Notes: a model not told the origin generated them from the letters alone. A DNA stretch of 64,000 nt from Desulfosporosinus meridiei DSM 13257 (GCF_000231385.2 NC_018515.1:1368501-1432500), one strand, 5' to 3'. Positions 1 through 9,495 are shown, counted from the first letter of the stretch. Translations and numbers: made by a program.

Positions 1-2
1 TT

Positions 3-680
3 CCGACGGGAATATCCAGCTTTATTGCTACCTCTAATCCTGTAGCAGCTATCGCACCGGTTGCCTTCCAATTGGATATTATGGGAGCCATAAGCTATGG
101 CTTTATCTCAATCCTCTTTGCGTTTACCTTTGTTGACTTATTTGATAATATCGGAACTCTGCTTGGAGTTTCCCGTAAAGCCGGTCTTTTAGATGAGAAC
201 GGAAACCTGCCTCGTGCCGGTAAAGCCCTGATGGCTGATTCTGTGGGAACAATGTTCGGTGCCACCATGGGAACTCCTACAGTAACCTCCTATATTGAAA
301 GTGCCTCCGGGGTTGCCGAAGGCGGAAAAAGTGGTTTAACAGCGGTTGTTGTGGCCTGTCTGTTTGCGGTTTCCTTAATTTTTGCTCCCCTTGTCGGGTT
401 GATTCCTGGACAAGCTACTGCTCCGGTTCTTATTCTAGTGGGTGTTTTAATGATGAGTGAAGTCACTCAAATTAAATTTGATGACTTTACCGAAGCGTTA
501 CCGGCCTTTATGACAATTGTTATGATGCCTCTAACCTTCTCAATCGCTCAAGGTTTGGCCTTTGGATTTATGTCTTACACGATTATTAAACTGATTACCG
601 GAAAACACAAGGATAACAATCCAGTCACGTATACCTTAACAGTCCTATTTATCGTCCACTTTATACTTGGTGGTGGCTGA
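3..680 (+). CDS. NCS2-family purine permease (AzgA/PbuG-like), 5' partial
   Basis: This is the C-terminal part, about 225 residues, of a nucleobase:cation symporter-2 family permease of the AzgA (adenine/guanine/hypoxanthine) branch. The reading frame is already open at base 3, so the true start lies upstream of the window. Visible features are FTFVDLFDNIGTLLGV, the conserved acidic transmembrane motif of this branch, then a GTPTVTSYIESASGVAEGG loop and four or five further hydrophobic helices ending in a short charged tail. The next two genes on the same strand are purine-type deaminases, which fits import of purine bases for salvage. Substrate choice among adenine, guanine and hypoxanthine cannot be settled from the fragment. 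Confidence 0.88.
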   Translation, partial: PTGISSFIATSNPVAAIAPVAFQLDIMGAISYGFISILFAFTFVDLFDNIGTLLGVSRKAGLLDENGNLPRAGKALMADSVGTMFGATMGTPTVTSYIESASGVAEGGKSGLTAVVVACLFAVSLIFAPLVGLIPGQATAPVLILVGVLMMSEVTQIKFDDFTEALPAFMTIVMMPLTFSIAQGLAFGFMSYTIIKLITGKHKDNNPVTYTLTVLFIVHFILGGG

Positions 681-697
681 TTTTAACTTAAAATCTG

Positions 698-723
698 GGA
701 GAGATGTGGTGACACATCTCTCC
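698..723 (+). terminator. Hairpin after the purine permease
   Basis: An 11-bp perfect stem (GGAGAGATGTG pairing with CACATCTCTCC) closed by a GTGA tetraloop lies 17 bases after the permease stop codon. There is no immediate T-run, so it may stabilise or pause the transcript rather than act as a classical terminator. Confidence 0.5.
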
Positions 724-823
724 ATATTCTCAAACAATTAGTAGTTTTTTTGCATACTAATAATTGAAGGTTTCTAACTTCTAATTTTAATTTTATAATT
801 CAATAGAGTAGAGTGCCTAGACA

Positions 824-875
824 CCTAATGCTCGGCGTTTTTAGAATCCTAGGAGAGCGCCGTTAGCAATATAGG
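824..875 (+). promoter_or_regulatory. Candidate structured leader overlapping the amidohydrolase RBS
   Basis: Nested pairing is visible: CCTA (824-827) with TAGG (872-875), GCT (830-832) with AGC (865-867), and CGGCG (833-837) with CGCCG (858-862). The outer strand TAGG overlaps the start of the AGGAAAGG ribosome binding site of the gene at 892, so folding could block translation. I do not recognise it as any known riboswitch class. Calling it regulatory is inference. Confidence 0.3.
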
Positions 876-891
876 AAAGGATGGGAATTGG

Positions 892-2223
892 ATGCGTATC
901 CTCTTTAAAAATGCGAATATTGTTACAATGAATTCTGAACGGGAAATACTCCAAGGTGATCTGCTTGTTGATGGATCACAGATTGTTGCAGTTGGGGGAG
1001 TTATCGAAGATCCTGTAGATCAAGTTATTGACCTTAATGGAGATTTACTAATACCAGGTTTAATTCAGACTCATATTCATTTGTGTCAGACTCTGTTTCG
1101 AGGACAGGCTGACGATTTAGAACTTTTAGATTGGCTTAAATTAAGAATTTGGCCTCTGGAAGGCGGCCATGACCCGGAATCCTTATATGATTCTGCCTTA
1201 TTAGGGATTGGAGAATTGTTTCTGGGTGGGACAACGACGATTGTTGACATGGAAACTGTGCATCATACTGAACATGCCTTCGAAGCCATCCTGACCAGTG
1301 GCTTAAGAGCTTTGAGCGGGAAGGTAATGATGGATGATTGCAATGGAGATATACCACTTTCCTTGCAAGAAAAGACGGAGGATTCACTGCAGGAAAGCGT
1401 AGATTTGTTTGAAAAATATCACGGTAAAGGAAATGGGCGTCTAGAAGTTGCCTTTACTCCGCGCTTCGTTATTTCCTGCACCGATTCATTATTAAAAGAG
1501 GTTTCGCAACTTGCCCGCCAAAAGAATGCTTTTGTCCATACCCATGCCTCAGAAAACCGTTCTGAAATTGAACTAGTGGAAAGTACTCGAGGGATGAGGA
1601 ACATTATTTATCTGGACAAGGTCGGATTAACAGGGCCCAAGCTAATCTTAGCTCATTGTATCTGGCTTGATGAGGCAGAAAAGGAGATTCTTGTCCGCAC
1701 CAAAACAAGAATTTCACATTGCCCGTCTTCAAATCTTAAGCTGGCCTCTGGAATTGCGCCGATTCCGGAACTTATGAGCCGTGGGGCAGAGGTTTCTCTA
1801 AGCGCCGATGGGGCACCCTGTAACAACAATTTAGACGGATTCCGGGAAATGAGACATGCCGCTTTGATTCAGAAGCCATTACATGGACCGACTGTTATGC
1901 CTGCGCGAGAAGTTTTTGAACTGGCTACCTTGGGTGGAGCAAGAGCTATCGGCCACGAACATGATTTGGGAAGTCTGGAAGTCGGCAAAAAAGCTGATTT
2001 GGCAGTCGTAAGCTTGCAGGGGTTACACACCTGGCCAAATGAACATGTTGATGTTTATTCGCAGTTGGTTTATCAAGCGGTTTCCTCTGATGTTCGCCTG
2101 ACAATGGTAGACGGCAAAATTGTCATGAAAGATCGCCAACTGTTAACAATTGATGTTCCGAAGCTTAAAGTAAGCTCAACCCGCAGTCTGAATCGAGTCT
2201 TGCACCGGGTGGGACTTGTTTAA
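892..2223 (+). CDS. Amidohydrolase, nucleoside/purine deaminase type (SAH/MTA/5'-deoxyadenosine deaminase family)
   Basis: A 443-residue metal-dependent hydrolase of the amidohydrolase superfamily. The metal ligands are clear: HIH at residues 61-63, HTHAS near 217, LAHC near 253 and SADGAP near 303. This set matches the S-adenosylhomocysteine/5'-methylthioadenosine/5'-deoxyadenosine deaminases and related guanine deaminases, which hydrolyse the exocyclic amino group of purines. A C-terminal composite domain (VGKKADLAVV) completes the fold. The ATG at 892 follows AGGAAAGG with suitable spacing. It sits between a purine permease and adenine deaminase, which supports a purine salvage role. The exact substrate is not decidable by eye; 5'-deoxyadenosine or SAH are the most likely. 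Confidence 0.82.
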   Translation: MRILFKNANIVTMNSEREILQGDLLVDGSQIVAVGGVIEDPVDQVIDLNGDLLIPGLIQTHIHLCQTLFRGQADDLELLDWLKLRIWPLEGGHDPESLYDSALLGIGELFLGGTTTIVDMETVHHTEHAFEAILTSGLRALSGKVMMDDCNGDIPLSLQEKTEDSLQESVDLFEKYHGKGNGRLEVAFTPRFVISCTDSLLKEVSQLARQKNAFVHTHASENRSEIELVESTRGMRNIIYLDKVGLTGPKLILAHCIWLDEAEKEILVRTKTRISHCPSSNLKLASGIAPIPELMSRGAEVSLSADGAPCNNNLDGFREMRHAALIQKPLHGPTVMPAREVFELATLGGARAIGHEHDLGSLEVGKKADLAVVSLQGLHTWPNEHVDVYSQLVYQAVSSDVRLTMVDGKIVMKDRQLLTIDVPKLKVSSTRSLNRVLHRVGLV

Positions 2224-2254
2224 ACTACCTCTTATTGCTATGTTAATGATCGAA

Positions 2255-2293
2255 AAGTGTCCCCATAGCCCTGGATGGCAAGAGGGGGCACTT
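2255..2293 (+). terminator. Weak hairpin between the two deaminase genes
   Basis: AAGTGTCCCC (2255-2264) pairs with GGGGGCACTT (2284-2293) through one G-U pair, with a 19-base loop. There is no T-run, so termination would be partial at best. It may separate expression of the two deaminases. Confidence 0.35.
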
Positions 2294-2395
2294 CCTATTA
2301 AGCAAGCAGATCAAGCATGCAAGTAGGAAGCCTTAAATTTATTTGCACATCATGAAAAATTGAAGCCTTATCATACGTGAATGGAGCATGAGCAT

Positions 2396-4132
2396 ATGTC
2401 GAGCTTTAAACAAAGAATGGATGAAGCCCGGGGCCTGGTGAAGATTGACATGGTTCTGAGAGGAGCAATGTTAGTTAATGTCTTTTCGGGAGAAATCCAC
2501 GAAACAGAGATTGGAGTCCATCAAGGAGCTTTTGTCGGCATTGGCACCTTTGCAGAAGCAGAAAAAGAGCTGGATTTGTGCGGTAAATATGTTGTTCCGG
2601 GCCTGATAGACGGACATGTTCATATTGAAAGCTCGCATCTCTGTCCGGAGGAGTTCTGCTCAGTTCTGCTTTCCCATGGTGTAACTACAGCGGTTGTAGA
2701 TCCTCATGAAATTGCCAATGTTTTAGGAAGTCGAGGGATTCAATATATCCTGGATAGTGTTAATGGGTTACCCTTTAATACCTTTGTAGCACTTCCCTCA
2801 TGTGTACCAGCAACAGATTTAGAAACGTCCGGGGCCCGCCTCAAAGCTGCAGATCTCCTACAATTCGTCGGACACCCTAAAGTTATAGGTTTAGGAGAAG
2901 TTATGGATTACCTGGGAGTTATCGAAGCTAAGCAGGATATGGTGGAAAAGCTAAGTCTTCCTGTATCCTTCTTTGACGGCCATGCTCCGGGAATATCTCC
3001 CCAGGATCTTAATGCTTATTTCCTAGCCGGAATACATACTGAACATGAATGCTCCACGGTAGAAGAGGCTAGAGAACGTCTGCGACGGGGTTTTCATGTT
3101 ATGTTGCGAGAGGGGAGTGCGGCCAAGAACCTTTTAGATCTTTTGCCTGCAGTCACGAGCCAAAATTCCGGACAATGTCTTCTAGTCACAGATGACCGAC
3201 ATCCCAGGGATCTTCTAAATGAAGGAAGCATCGATCATCTTGTTCGCCTGGCGATTAAGGCAGGAGTAGATCCAATTCAAGTAATCCAGATGGCTACGAT
3301 CAATGCTGCCCGAGCAATTGGGCTCTCTCGCTTAGGTGCGGTAGCGCCTGGTTATCAAGCGGATTTTGTTGTGTTAAATGATTTAAAGAGTTTTGCAATA
3401 GAGGAAGTATACTGGCAAGGAACAAAGGTAAGCCCAAAGGGCGAGCGGCCAAAATTTCCACGCTCTGATGCCTCTGGACTTACTGAAAGTGTACATTTAA
3501 CGGATTGGGTACCCAAAAAGCTTAGAGTATTTGCCAATAGCAAATCCAAATCCTTGAGCCATGCTCAAGTTCGGGTCATTGGAGTCCAAGAGCATTCCCT
3601 AGTTACAAGGGCCCTAATACGGGAACTGCCTGTCAAAGATGGACTGATTATGACTGATTTAACTCAAAAGATTGCCAAATTAGCTGTGCTGGAACGTCAT
3701 CATGGAACTGGCAATATCGGGGTAGGGTTTGTCGAAGGTTTAGGCCTAACCAAAGGAGCTATTGCTTCGACAGTCGCTCACGATTCGCATAATTTAGTTG
3801 TCGTTGGAATGAGTGACGAGGAAATGAACTTAGCCATTAGAACCTGTGTTGAGATGGGTGGCGGTCTTTGTCTTGTCGATAACCATCAGATAATCGGAAA
3901 ACTCCCTTTGCCAATTGCCGGATTAATGACAGACCAGGATGCCGAAACTGTAGCTCAGAATTTAGCTGAGTTACATAGGTTAGCAGTCGGTCTTGGAATT
4001 AATCGAATGGTTGATCCTTTCATGACCCTGGCATTTCTTTCTTTGCCTGTTATCCCGGAATTAAAACTTACAGATTTAGGCTTGGTTGACGTAGAACAGT
4101 TTCGGTTAACAGATGTAGTATTAGAAAGTTAG
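2396..4132 (+). CDS. ade: Adenine deaminase
   Basis: This encodes adenine deaminase of the AdeC type (amidohydrolase fold), which converts adenine to hypoxanthine plus ammonia for purine salvage. Visible motifs are the metal-binding DGHVHIESSH near residue 72, DPHEIANV near 101, a DDRHP motif near 265, and the family-specific C-terminal domain with HDSHNLVVVG and VDNHQIIGKLPLPIAGL. An upstream in-frame ATG exists at 2381, but the only plausible ribosome binding site, GGAG at 2383-2386, overlaps it and is correctly spaced for the ATG at 2396, which I therefore prefer (578 residues). Length is normal for the family. It is the third consecutive purine gene on this strand. Confidence 0.93.
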   Translation: MSSFKQRMDEARGLVKIDMVLRGAMLVNVFSGEIHETEIGVHQGAFVGIGTFAEAEKELDLCGKYVVPGLIDGHVHIESSHLCPEEFCSVLLSHGVTTAVVDPHEIANVLGSRGIQYILDSVNGLPFNTFVALPSCVPATDLETSGARLKAADLLQFVGHPKVIGLGEVMDYLGVIEAKQDMVEKLSLPVSFFDGHAPGISPQDLNAYFLAGIHTEHECSTVEEARERLRRGFHVMLREGSAAKNLLDLLPAVTSQNSGQCLLVTDDRHPRDLLNEGSIDHLVRLAIKAGVDPIQVIQMATINAARAIGLSRLGAVAPGYQADFVVLNDLKSFAIEEVYWQGTKVSPKGERPKFPRSDASGLTESVHLTDWVPKKLRVFANSKSKSLSHAQVRVIGVQEHSLVTRALIRELPVKDGLIMTDLTQKIAKLAVLERHHGTGNIGVGFVEGLGLTKGAIASTVAHDSHNLVVVGMSDEEMNLAIRTCVEMGGGLCLVDNHQIIGKLPLPIAGLMTDQDAETVAQNLAELHRLAVGLGINRMVDPFMTLAFLSLPVIPELKLTDLGLVDVEQFRLTDVVLES

Positions 4133-4176
4133 GCTTAACTTTTAGATCTGCATTTAAGCCATCTTTAGAATTGGTA

Positions 4177-4245
4177 TGCTCCCTAATAGTAGACAGATTA
4201 AATAATGAAATCTGTTACGAAAGGGGAGCAGTTCTTTTATTTTTA
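4177..4245 (+). terminator. Probable terminator after adenine deaminase
   Basis: TGCTCCC (from 4177) pairs with GGGGAGCA (4223-4230), with an inner CAGATT/AATCTG stem and mismatches between. The sequence then runs into a T-rich stretch (TTCTTTTATTTTT). The rest of the 395-base gap to the next gene shows no gene I can support. Confidence 0.5.
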
Positions 4246-4452
4246 GGAACAAGGGGATCAATATCTGGATTTGAACAATAGTAGCTATTGCCTTTGCTTG
4301 AAGAAGAAAAGTTGCCGGTGATCCTTTTCGTAGATTATAATGGTTGGAGAGAAACTATAATATTCTAAATTGTCAAGGGTAGTGTAAAACTTTCTAGGAC
4401 TAAAGGGAAAAGTTTTAAAAAAATATAAATTCATAAAGGTTTTTAGTGATAT

Positions 4453-4482
4453 TTGACGAACTTAGTCTATTAAGCCTAAATA
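4453..4482 (+). promoter_or_regulatory. Candidate sigma-A promoter for the HD-GYP gene
   Basis: TTGACG (4453-4458) and TAAATA (4477-4482) are separated by 18 bases, about 45 bases before the start codon at 4527. This is a match by eye only. Confidence 0.4.
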
Positions 4483-4526
4483 TATAAGACAAAGACAGAC
4501 ACAAATCTTGGATAGGGTGAATTTTC

Positions 4527-5594
4527 ATGCGGTTGGTAAGTACTCGTTATGTCAAGGAAGGATCGATTTTAGCACGTCCTGTAATTAATTCTTCAGGTAG
4601 AATTTTATTGCAGACTGGCATTCGCCTGACTGCTTCTTATATTGAACGTTTAATAACCATGGGTTACGATGTTCTTTTTATTCAGGATAATCGATTGGAA
4701 GACGTTGAATTTCATATGTCGATTACCGGCCAAACTCGGGAAGTTGCCTATAAAACGATTAAGCATGTCAGCAATTATATAGAGAGTGGTCAAGAAGGGA
4801 CTTTAGTCGTGGCTGACGTACGATCAACTGTTCAGCAAATGATTAACGACCTACTTTTTAGTGCAGATATTTTAGGGAATTTGACCGACATGCAAGGGTA
4901 TGATGATTATACTTTTCACCATTCTATTAATTCAACGATTGTTGGCCTTGTCTTAGGAATTGCTTCAGGATATTCTGAACAAAAATTAATCGAGTTTGGT
5001 ATGGGCATTCTCATGCATGACATTGGAAAGATATTAATACCAGAACATATCCTTAATAAAAAAGCCCCTCTAACTGAGGCGGAATTTGAGGAGATTAAGA
5101 AGCACGCAGGAGATGGATTTAATATTTTACGGAAAAATAACGATTTCAGTTTACTTTCGGCGCATGTGGCCTTTCAGCATCAGGAAAAGTGGGATGGGTC
5201 GGGTTACCCCAGAGGGCTTAAAGGAAGCGAAATTCATGAATATGGCAGATTGGCTGCAGTAGCGGATGTTTATGAAGCTTTGACCAGTAAACGGATTTAT
5301 CGCAAAGCTATTGAGCCTAATGAGGCTTATGAATACATTGTTTCTCAATCTAATTCCCATTTTTGTCCTCGAACTTTAGAAGTATTTAAAAAACATATTG
5401 CTGTATACCCGTCAGGTTCTGGGATTCTATTGAGTAATGGACAAAGAGGAAATGTGGTAAAACAAAACCCCGCCTTCCCTAACCGGCCCTTCGTCAGGAT
5501 GTTCTATGAGAATGAAGAGGAACTTGCTTCGCCGATGGATTATAACCTGGCAGAATGTCCCTCTCTGATGATTGTTGCTGTGGACAATCGTTAA
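4527..5594 (+). CDS. HD-GYP domain protein, probable c-di-GMP phosphodiesterase
   Basis: A 355-residue cytosolic protein with a C-terminal HD-GYP domain, the class that hydrolyses cyclic di-GMP. The metal-binding HD pair is in MHDIGK near residue 163. The later family motifs are KHAGDGFNIL and HQEKWDGSGYP near 216, so the GYP triad is intact, followed by RLAAVADVYEALTSKR. The first 110 residues (ILARPVINSSGRILL...) resemble the DUF3391-like or PilZ-adjacent N-terminus often found on these enzymes rather than a REC receiver. No membrane segment is present. It has its own gap on both sides, so it is probably monocistronic. A diguanylate cyclase at 13481 provides the opposing activity. Confidence 0.88.
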   Translation: MRLVSTRYVKEGSILARPVINSSGRILLQTGIRLTASYIERLITMGYDVLFIQDNRLEDVEFHMSITGQTREVAYKTIKHVSNYIESGQEGTLVVADVRSTVQQMINDLLFSADILGNLTDMQGYDDYTFHHSINSTIVGLVLGIASGYSEQKLIEFGMGILMHDIGKILIPEHILNKKAPLTEAEFEEIKKHAGDGFNILRKNNDFSLLSAHVAFQHQEKWDGSGYPRGLKGSEIHEYGRLAAVADVYEALTSKRIYRKAIEPNEAYEYIVSQSNSHFCPRTLEVFKKHIAVYPSGSGILLSNGQRGNVVKQNPAFPNRPFVRMFYENEEELASPMDYNLAECPSLMIVAVDNR

Positions 5595-5607
5595 ATATTT
5601 GTAAAAA

Positions 5608-5743
5608 AGTAGAGCCTTTTTCTTAGACTGATATGCTTGCTTTAGGTAGAAGGAGGAATACTCCTGCTGGTGCTGTACGGCAGCGGCGTGGAGTTCTGCC
5701 CTGAAAAGAAGTATATCAAAATGAGTTAGAAGGCTCTTTTTTT
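5608..5743 (+). ncRNA. Candidate structured RNA ending in an intrinsic terminator
   Basis: The 260-base gap after the HD-GYP gene contains a nested, multi-branched structure. An outer stem AGAGCCTT (5611-5618) pairs with AAGGCTCT (5730-5737), followed by a run of T. Inside it, GATATGCTT pairs with AAGTATATC (one G-U), AGGTAGAA pairs imperfectly with TTCTGCCCT, and two hairpins, GGAG-GAATA-CTCC and GCTG-TACGG-CAGC, sit in the centre. The layout resembles an independent small RNA or a 3'-UTR element. I could not match it to 6S, SRP, tmRNA or a riboswitch I know. Identity is unknown. Confidence 0.45.
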
Positions 5744-5792
5744 GTGGTGTAATAGTGTAGATTTATCATGATAATGCAGATCTCATACATGG

Positions 5793-5844
5793 AAAACCAG
5801 GGTTAGTCGCTTTTAGCCTATAGCTTAGCGCCAGCCCTGGTTTT
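5793..5844. terminator. Bidirectional terminator between convergent genes
   Basis: AAAACCAGGG (5793-5802) pairs with CCCTGGTTTT (5835-5844). The A/T flanks give a T-run on both strands. It lies just past the stop of the leftward gene at 5855. Confidence 0.7.
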
Positions 5845-5854
5845 CGATCATTTG

Positions 5855-7978
5855 TTATGAATTGTTCAGAAGTGCTTGGAAGTCTGCCAGTTCGTGAACA
5901 GGTCTTTGACAGGTAAAATTTTCGCATAAATACGCTGTCGTTTGATCCGGCTCAACAGGGTAATCATGAAGCCAAGGGACAATATCACTAATACTTCCTT
6001 CTTGGTACAAAACTGATGAATAGGGACGAAACTCAGAGAAGAAAAGTTTACGCATTTCCGGAAGTTCAGTGGAGTTAAGGGAGCCTGCCAGTATCAATTC
6101 TTGAGAAGGATGAAGCGCATACTGGATAGCTTGGATAAATGCTGTGTACCCTGAAGGATGCTCTTCAAGAACTGTTCGGAAGTCCAGCAATTGCTGCTGG
6201 GCCTTTTGTTCCCAATGTTCATCTCCGGTTAGGCGGGCGAGACGAAGTAAATTGAGGGCAGTGATGGAATTGCCAGAAGGAAGGGCACCGTCATAACTTT
6301 CTTTGGGGCGAAAGAGAAGTTCTTCTGCGTCTGAGCCTGTCAGGCAATATCCGCCGCCTTTTTCGTCAAAAAACAGAGAATCTTGTTGTTTTTGAAGTTC
6401 CAGGATGGTTTGGAGGACTTCAGGTTTGCCGTTTGCAGAGTAAAGTTCCAGAAGACCCCAAATTAGAAAGGCATAATCATCTAAGTATCCCAAATAGGCA
6501 GTATCACCCTCACGGTAACGGGCCATCAGACGGCCGTCACTTCGCCGGAGCTGAGTAAGTACAAAGTCTGTTGCTCTTTCAGCTGCTTTCAAATAGGAAG
6601 TGTCTCCCAGAACTTGAGCCCCTTTTGCTAGGGCAGCAATCATCAAACCATTCCAGGAGGTTAATATCTTATCATCTTTATGAGGGTGGACTCGTTTTTC
6701 CCGTGCATTAAAGAGTGCTTGCCGTGCGGATTCTAGAGATTGCAATACTTTCTCTTCAGATAAAGAGTTCTCCTGGGCAAGCTGCTTGATATTTCCCAAT
6801 AAAAGGTTGGGTATATTTTTTCCTTCGAAGTTTCCTTTAGGAGTGATGTCATATACAGCACAATACTTAGCCGCTAGCTCTTTATCTAGAACGGCTTCAA
6901 CCTCCTGGGGAGTCCAGACGTGGAATTTTCCCTCTTCCCCCTCAGCGTCGGCATCTTCTGCTGAATAGAAACCTCCCTCGGGCGATGTCATATCTCGCAG
7001 TACATAGGTGAAAATCTCTTGGGCGATTTGAGCATCTTTAGAAAAGTTGGTTGCTTGATAGCTTTCTAAATACGCTAGGGCTAATAAGGCGTTATCATAA
7101 AGCATCTTTTCAAAGTGAGGTACTAACCATTTATCGTCGGTACTATACCGGGCAAATCCAAATCCCACATGGTCATAGATCCCGCCGAGAGCCATACCAT
7201 CGAGAGTCTTACGGAGGATTTCCCGGGCTCGGTCCTGAGGATGATCCTCCCCATAGCGTAGGAGAAAGGTTAGTGTATGTGGAGTTGGAAATTTTGGGGC
7301 GCTTCCAAAACCTCCGTAACGTGAGTCAAAGCTCTGGTCAAGGACGGAATATGCCTGGGAGATAACGTTATTTCCCCAGGATTGGATGGATTCCGAGGTA
7401 TCATTAGGGTTACTTGAGACTGGAGAGGTTTTATTGGGTACTGAGCGTCCGGTATGGACAGCATTCACAATCTGATCCGCAGACTCACGTAATTTATGTT
7501 CATTAGTTGCCCAGAGAGTCCCTACTTGTTCTAAAAGCTCCAGCATTCCCTTATAGCCATAGCGCTCTGTTTTTGGGAAATATGTCCCGGCAAAAAACGG
7601 CTTTTTCTCGGGGGTCATCATAATTGTCAGCGGCCAGCCCCCTGATCCTGTGAGAGCTTGGCAGAAGGCCATGTACAAATGATCCACGTCCGGGCGTTCT
7701 TCGCGGTCGACTTTGATAGAGATAAAGTAGCGATTTAGTAAGGCTGCAACTTCATCGTCTTCAAAGGATTCCCGTTCCATTACGTGGCACCAGTGACATG
7801 TAAACTTCGTGACCCACTAGGAATACCCAATAGATAGGAAAATTGGCTTGTTCTCTGCTTTCGCTTTCTGAAAAGCTTCATCTCCCCAAGGAAACCAGTC
7901 TACAGGGTTGTTTGCGTGTTGGAGTAGATAGGGTGATTTTTCCTTGGATAGTCTATTGGGTTTATTCATAATAGTCAT
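5855..7978 (-). pseudogene. YyaL/DUF255 thioredoxin-domain protein interrupted by in-frame TAG
   Basis: This is a thioredoxin-domain protein of the YyaL/SSP411 family (DUF255 N-terminal thioredoxin fold, then an alpha-barrel resembling N-acylglucosamine epimerases). The start at 7978 ([18 protein letters not shown]) follows AGGAGG by eight bases. The N-terminal piece runs through FLSIGYS to a TAG at 7817-7819. The frame continues without a shift as WVTKF, TCHWCHVMERESF and on to the normal C-terminus at 5855. Family members usually read GYSTCHWCHVM, so the TAG and five codons after it look like an 18-base insertion directly before the CxxC redox motif. Internal initiation at the ATG at 7780 would lose CxxC. 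It is either a pseudogene or depends on TAG read-through. Confidence 0.8.
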
Positions 7979-8242
7979 ATAGGCAACACCTCCTTTTTTT
8001 GCTATCTCCGCAGTTAATATACCCAAACAATACTCACCTAACGCATTAATAGGATAGTCCTAAGCTAATATTTTCTACATGGGAATCTGATTAATATTAG
8101 GCTTATAAGTAAATAATAGACTTGTTGAGATTGATCGTAATAGGTTAATTCATAGAATTAAAGATGAGATATGGTTGAGATTCCTGAAAGAATTTTTTAC
8201 GAGGAATTATTATTATTGTATTACTTGTTTCAGGAGGTAAGG

Positions 8243-9304
8243 ATGGAAAACATACAAACAACTCTTCAAACTAATTCCGAAAAAGTCAATTTTACAGAAG
8301 TTGATCATAATTTAGAAAACGTCATGCCGACTGCAACTGAGATATGCCATCTTTGGTCAAGCTATATGGCTGAATGTATGTCCGTTGCATTTCTAAAACA
8401 TATGGTCGCTAAATCCAAAGACCCTGCATTTCATAAGGTTTTGCAATTTGCATTAAATACTTCAAGCCAAAGAGTAGATTCTATGGAGAACTTGTTTAAT
8501 GTAATCTTACATCCGATACCCTACGGGTTTGGAGAAGAAGATGTTGATATTAATGCCCCACAATTATTTTCTGAAGAATTTTGTGTCATGTACACACGTT
8601 TTACGTCTAAATATATTCTGATTAACTATGGTTTTGCTTTTAGTGATTGCACCCGCTCAGACTTCAGGCAGTTATTTTCTGGTTTTATAGATGGTACTAA
8701 GGCAGTTATTGCGACAGCTGATAATGTCTTAATTGCTAAAGGTCTTTTAACTAAACAGCCAAATATCCCAGTACCGAAAAAGACTGTTTTCATCAATAAC
8801 AAAGGTTATTATGGCTCAATATTTGGTGCCAATAGACCGATTAATGCCATTGAGATCAGCAATATTTTTAACATTACGACTTTTAAGAGAAATATGAGGG
8901 CTCTAAAACTAGGGTTTGCTCAAGTGGTAAAATCAGAAAAAATAAGAGATTATTTAATCAAAGGGCTTCATATGGCCGATAAACAATTGGACATATTGGT
9001 CTCCTTTCTCCATAAAGAAGACTTACCGGGTCCTGAAATCCTAGATTTTCGAGTGACTGACTCCATAGATTCGCCCTATAGTGACAGGCTTATGCTCTAT
9101 CATGTGACCGTGATGATAGGATATATTGCCCAGTCGTATGGCCATGGTATAACCAATACTGCAAGACAGGATATCGGTTCAGCTTTTACTCGTCTTATGA
9201 TTGAAATTATGAAATATACCAAAGATGGAGTCGAAATATTAATTGAAAACAATTGGTTTGAACAGATTCCGCAAGCTGCCGATCGCCAGGAGCTAACACA
9301 CTGA
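8243..9304 (+). CDS. DUF3231 family protein
   Basis: A 353-residue protein with two DUF3231 units, each a helical bundle of ferritin-like appearance; the second begins near residue 180. DUF3231 proteins occur almost only in spore-forming Firmicutes, and several are annotated as spore coat-associated, but no enzymatic role is established. The start at 8243 follows AGGAGGTAAGG. An upstream in-frame ATG at 8171 has no ribosome binding site. It has no membrane segment. The gene stands alone with a strong hairpin downstream. Function remains unknown; a sporulation role is inference. Confidence 0.75.
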   Translation: MENIQTTLQTNSEKVNFTEVDHNLENVMPTATEICHLWSSYMAECMSVAFLKHMVAKSKDPAFHKVLQFALNTSSQRVDSMENLFNVILHPIPYGFGEEDVDINAPQLFSEEFCVMYTRFTSKYILINYGFAFSDCTRSDFRQLFSGFIDGTKAVIATADNVLIAKGLLTKQPNIPVPKKTVFINNKGYYGSIFGANRPINAIEISNIFNITTFKRNMRALKLGFAQVVKSEKIRDYLIKGLHMADKQLDILVSFLHKEDLPGPEILDFRVTDSIDSPYSDRLMLYHVTVMIGYIAQSYGHGITNTARQDIGSAFTRLMIEIMKYTKDGVEILIENNWFEQIPQAADRQELTH

Positions 9305-9462
9305 ATATTATGTTCTATCCTTTGCTTTTCCTTCTATATTTGATACATTTTAAGAGGCTGCTCATCTCCACCATTAACACACTAACATATAAAATTTCTG
9401 TTTGCGTGATCCTGAGGCCGATGGATTCGGCATGGTTACTCCTCCGTCGCGAAAGAGAGGGC

Positions 9463-9495
9463 AAATGGTGCATCGATGCACCATTTGATTTTTAA
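9463..9495 (+). terminator. Intrinsic terminator after the DUF3231 gene
   Basis: A perfect palindrome spans 9463-9486, giving a nine-base-pair stem (AAATGGTGC/GCACCATTT) and an ATCGAT loop. It is followed by GATTTTTAA. The rest of the gap to 9536 holds no supported gene. Confidence 0.75.

Noticed and set aside
5608-5743. Known RNA identities for this element (6S, SRP RNA, tmRNA, c-di-GMP riboswitch)
   Set aside because: None of their conserved sequence motifs is present; it is left as an unidentified structured RNA.
9310-9495. Open frame of 61 codons after the DUF3231 gene
   Set aside because: No ribosome binding site, no protein-like pattern, and its 3' end is formed by the terminator palindrome.
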